IMG/VR virus record: IMGVR_UViG_3300030117_005502
Coordinates: 1 to 21,466 of that record
DNA length: 21,466 nucleotides
DNA from: a virus
Reading direction: 5' to 3' (one strand)
Part shown: positions 19,634 to 21,466 of the stretch, in pieces
Numbering within the stretch: position 1 is the stretch's first letter
How the letters are laid out: each line of letters begins with the position of its first letter
Notes under the pieces: model-generated
The model's database searches: none
What the model was told of the DNA's origin: nothing
Seen by the model: the letters and a program-made list of their open reading frames with translations, nothing else
Made by a program: the position numbers and the translations under genes

Positions 19634-21466
19634 AACAATTGATAAGCCTATGCAAGGTAGCGCCGGCATAGCAAAGAAAATTAACAAAGGCGCTGAAAAG
19701 ATGGTATTTGACATTCTTCAATCCACACAATATTCTATGCCAATTCAATCTACGATTAGAGAACTTGTAACAAATGCATGTGACTCTCAACGTGAGAAAG
19801 AGGTAGCAATAGAAATATTAACTGGAAAAAAGAAAGTTGAAGACTATTATATTGAACGCCACGGTGCTCAATATGAAGATAGTAACTTTGATAAAGATTA
19901 TTATAGCATTGGATACCTCAACACTGAAGCTAATCATATAGATTTAGTATATGAAAAAAATGAGGGTGTAGGTTATTGTGATATATTTAAAGTTACTGAT
20001 TATGGTGTAGGTATAGGAGCAAGACGTTTAGAAGGTATATTAGAACTAGGTTATTCTACGAAAAGAAATACTAGTGAAAATTTTGGAGCCTTTGGTCTTG
20101 GTGCTAAAGCTGCGCTATCAACAGGAGTAGATTTTTATACAATTGAAACTGTATATAATGGTATGAGGTTTAAATGTAATTGTTACAATTATAAAACTGA
20201 TTTCATTATACCTGCCTTTAATGCAAAAGAAGGTAAGCCTAATCCATTTATTACTTTTAGTGATGGTACTAAAGTATATTATGAGCTATATGGCGGTCAG
20301 AATCAAACTACTGTTTCTTTTGGTGTAAAGAAACATAATAGATCTAAATTTGAAGAAGCTGTAGAAGAACAATTATTATATTTTGACAATGTTAATTTTA
20401 TAATTAGAGACAATGAATATGAAGATACTCCAGATAGAGAAATTAAGTTTAAAGCTGAAGTATTACATAATTCTAAGAATCTTATAGTTTCTGATTCATA
20501 CTATTTCAATAAACCACATATTGTACTTGTTAAAGATGAAAATGCTGTAACAGGTATTAATTATGGTCATATTGATTTCCGTGAATTAGAAATGGAGCAA
20601 ATGTATGGTTCTATTGCTTTTAAATGTCCAGCTCGTCAAGTTATTACTAATGACGATGGGACAGAAACTGTATTACAAGAGGGTGTAGATGTTACTCCTT
20701 CTCGTGAGAAAGTTATATGGAATGAAGCCACTAAGAAATACATTAAAGGTGTAATTATGTCAGCTGCTCAAGAAGCCAGTGAGATGGTACAAGAAGAGTT
20801 AAAAGAAACTGATTTCTTAAAATGGATAGATGCTTGTAGATCTATTCTTACAGGTAATAGTAGTGAAAATAGAGTTCTTAATAAACTAGCTCGTATAATT
20901 AATAAAGATGATATTAAACCTAAATATGGGCCTGATCCTAGAATTAAATACGGACCAGCCAAAAAATTATTTGAAGGTCTTAATATTATGAAGCCATATA
21001 TGTATAATAGTGAAATGAAAAGAGAATCTATTAAAGATTGGCAAGGATTTGATGCTAAGCATTTTTATGCTAGAGAAGACAAATGGTCTAAATATAAAGA
21101 TATGTATTTATTAGAATTAGATCAAGAAGATTCTTATCATAAAAATTATGTATGTACTTATACTATTGAAGATTTAGATGAAAAGTTTAATAATGCTTTA
21201 TCTAAAGCTACAGGTAATTCTGATGCTATTCAAAAAGTTATGAAAGAAAAGTCTAGAGTTACAGCTAAACGTAATGCTGTTCTTAAACTTATTGAACAAT
21301 CTGAATGGTATAAATCTTATGATGATGTTGAAATACCTGAAGAGTGGTTAAAAAATTGCAAAGAAGAAGAGGCGGAAATGGAAGAAAAAGCTAAATTTTC
21401 TAATTTATCTCCTACAGAACGTAGAGAAATAGAAAAGAGAATAGTTGCTTATACTCTTAGATATGA
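19623..21466 (+). CDS. rIIA-like GHKL ATPase, 3' end outside the window
   Basis: The frame is open from ATG 19623 to the window edge, 614 codons. The GHKL ATPase motifs are present: N box STIRELVTNACDS (43-55; E47, N51, D54), G1 DYGVGI (126-131), and FGAFGLGAKAAL (154-165) as the lid and G2. The layout matches T4 rIIA-like proteins, common in large phages and in crAss-like phages, linked to lysis timing and to escape from host exclusion systems. The middle (VDVTPSREKVIWNEAT) is a conserved GHKL transducer-type segment. The C-terminal domain is cut off. The gene overlaps its upstream neighbour by 11 nt. Confidence 0.85.
   Translation, partial: MSIKTIDKPMQGSAGIAKKINKGAEKMVFDILQSTQYSMPIQSTIRELVTNACDSQREKEVAIEILTGKKKVEDYYIERHGAQYEDSNFDKDYYSIGYLNTEANHIDLVYEKNEGVGYCDIFKVTDYGVGIGARRLEGILELGYSTKRNTSENFGAFGLGAKAALSTGVDFYTIETVYNGMRFKCNCYNYKTDFIIPAFNAKEGKPNPFITFSDGTKVYYELYGGQNQTTVSFGVKKHNRSKFEEAVEEQLLYFDNVNFIIRDNEYEDTPDREIKFKAEVLHNSKNLIVSDSYYFNKPHIVLVKDENAVTGINYGHIDFRELEMEQMYGSIAFKCPARQVITNDDGTETVLQEGVDVTPSREKVIWNEATKKYIKGVIMSAAQEASEMVQEELKETDFLKWIDACRSILTGNSSENRVLNKLARIINKDDIKPKYGPDPRIKYGPAKKLFEGLNIMKPYMYNSEMKRESIKDWQGFDAKHFYAREDKWSKYKDMYLLELDQEDSYHKNYVCTYTIEDLDEKFNNALSKATGNSDAIQKVMKEKSRVTAKRNAVLKLIEQSEWYKSYDDVEIPEEWLKNCKEEEAEMEEKAKFSNLSPTERREIEKRIVAYTLRY

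Noticed and set aside
19605-19790. 61-residue minus-strand frame
   Set aside because: Antisense to the start of the rIIA-like gene, whose N box is encoded there.
20768-20962. 64-residue minus-strand frame
   Set aside because: Antisense to the rIIA-like gene; no independent support.
1-21466. CRISPR array, transposon or classical DnaA-box cluster
   Set aside because: No regularly spaced direct repeats, no transposase or terminal repeats, and no clusters of TTATCCACA-like 9-mers were seen by eye.

Overview
The window looks like part of the genome of a tailed double-stranded DNA phage infecting a Bacteroidota host. The DNA is very AT-rich and genes are tightly packed with many short start/stop overlaps. 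Good Shine-Dalgarno sequences are mostly absent and leaders are A-rich. Four intergenic sites match the Bacteroidota -7 promoter box TAnnTTTG. The gene set (TerL with a KARRKGYSYK Walker A, small HU/IHF-like protein, family A DNA polymerase, SF2 helicase, DnaB-type helicase, Sak4-like ATPase, SSB, TOPRIM primase, metallophosphoesterase, rIIA-like ATPase) is most reminiscent of crAss-like phages (Crassvirales). That placement is inference from gene content, not from a search.

Layout. Positions 1-3599 form a leftward (minus-strand) operon. Its first gene is a GroES-like co-chaperonin, followed by small DNA-binding or unknown proteins (winged helix, zinc finger, HU/IHF-like, ParB-like), and it runs into the large terminase subunit, which is cut by the window edge. 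Positions 3600-4238 are a divergent control region. It holds three minus-strand promoter matches, a 41-residue basic protein gene and a candidate 250-nt minus-strand structured RNA.

From 4239 everything is rightward. Positions 4239-7453 are an accessory, RNA-rich stretch: small genes alternate with structured intergenic RNAs, including one of about 750 nt at 5515-6266 that has at least a dozen local helices and GNRA-loop hairpins and no coding capacity. After a strong terminator (7467-7504) and a promoter (7540-7547) comes the replication block: DNA polymerase, DnaA-domain protein, winged-helix protein, SF2 helicase, DnaB helicase, Sak4, SSB, terminator, primase, metallophosphoesterase and a PD-(D/E)XK endonuclease. 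The window closes with a zinc-ribbon protein, an unknown protein and the N-terminal 614 residues of an rIIA-like GHKL ATPase.

How it works together. The rightward block supplies a nearly complete replisome and recombination set: DnaB helicase and primase at the fork, polymerase with proofreading exonuclease, SSB, annealing ATPase, and nuclease/phosphoesterase processing. The leftward block begins the packaging/virion programme. The most unusual content is the RNA. Besides the large RNA, four separate rightward intergenic spacers of 84-111 nt are each closed by a near-perfect 13-18 bp end-to-end stem and end 16-27 nt before the next start codon.
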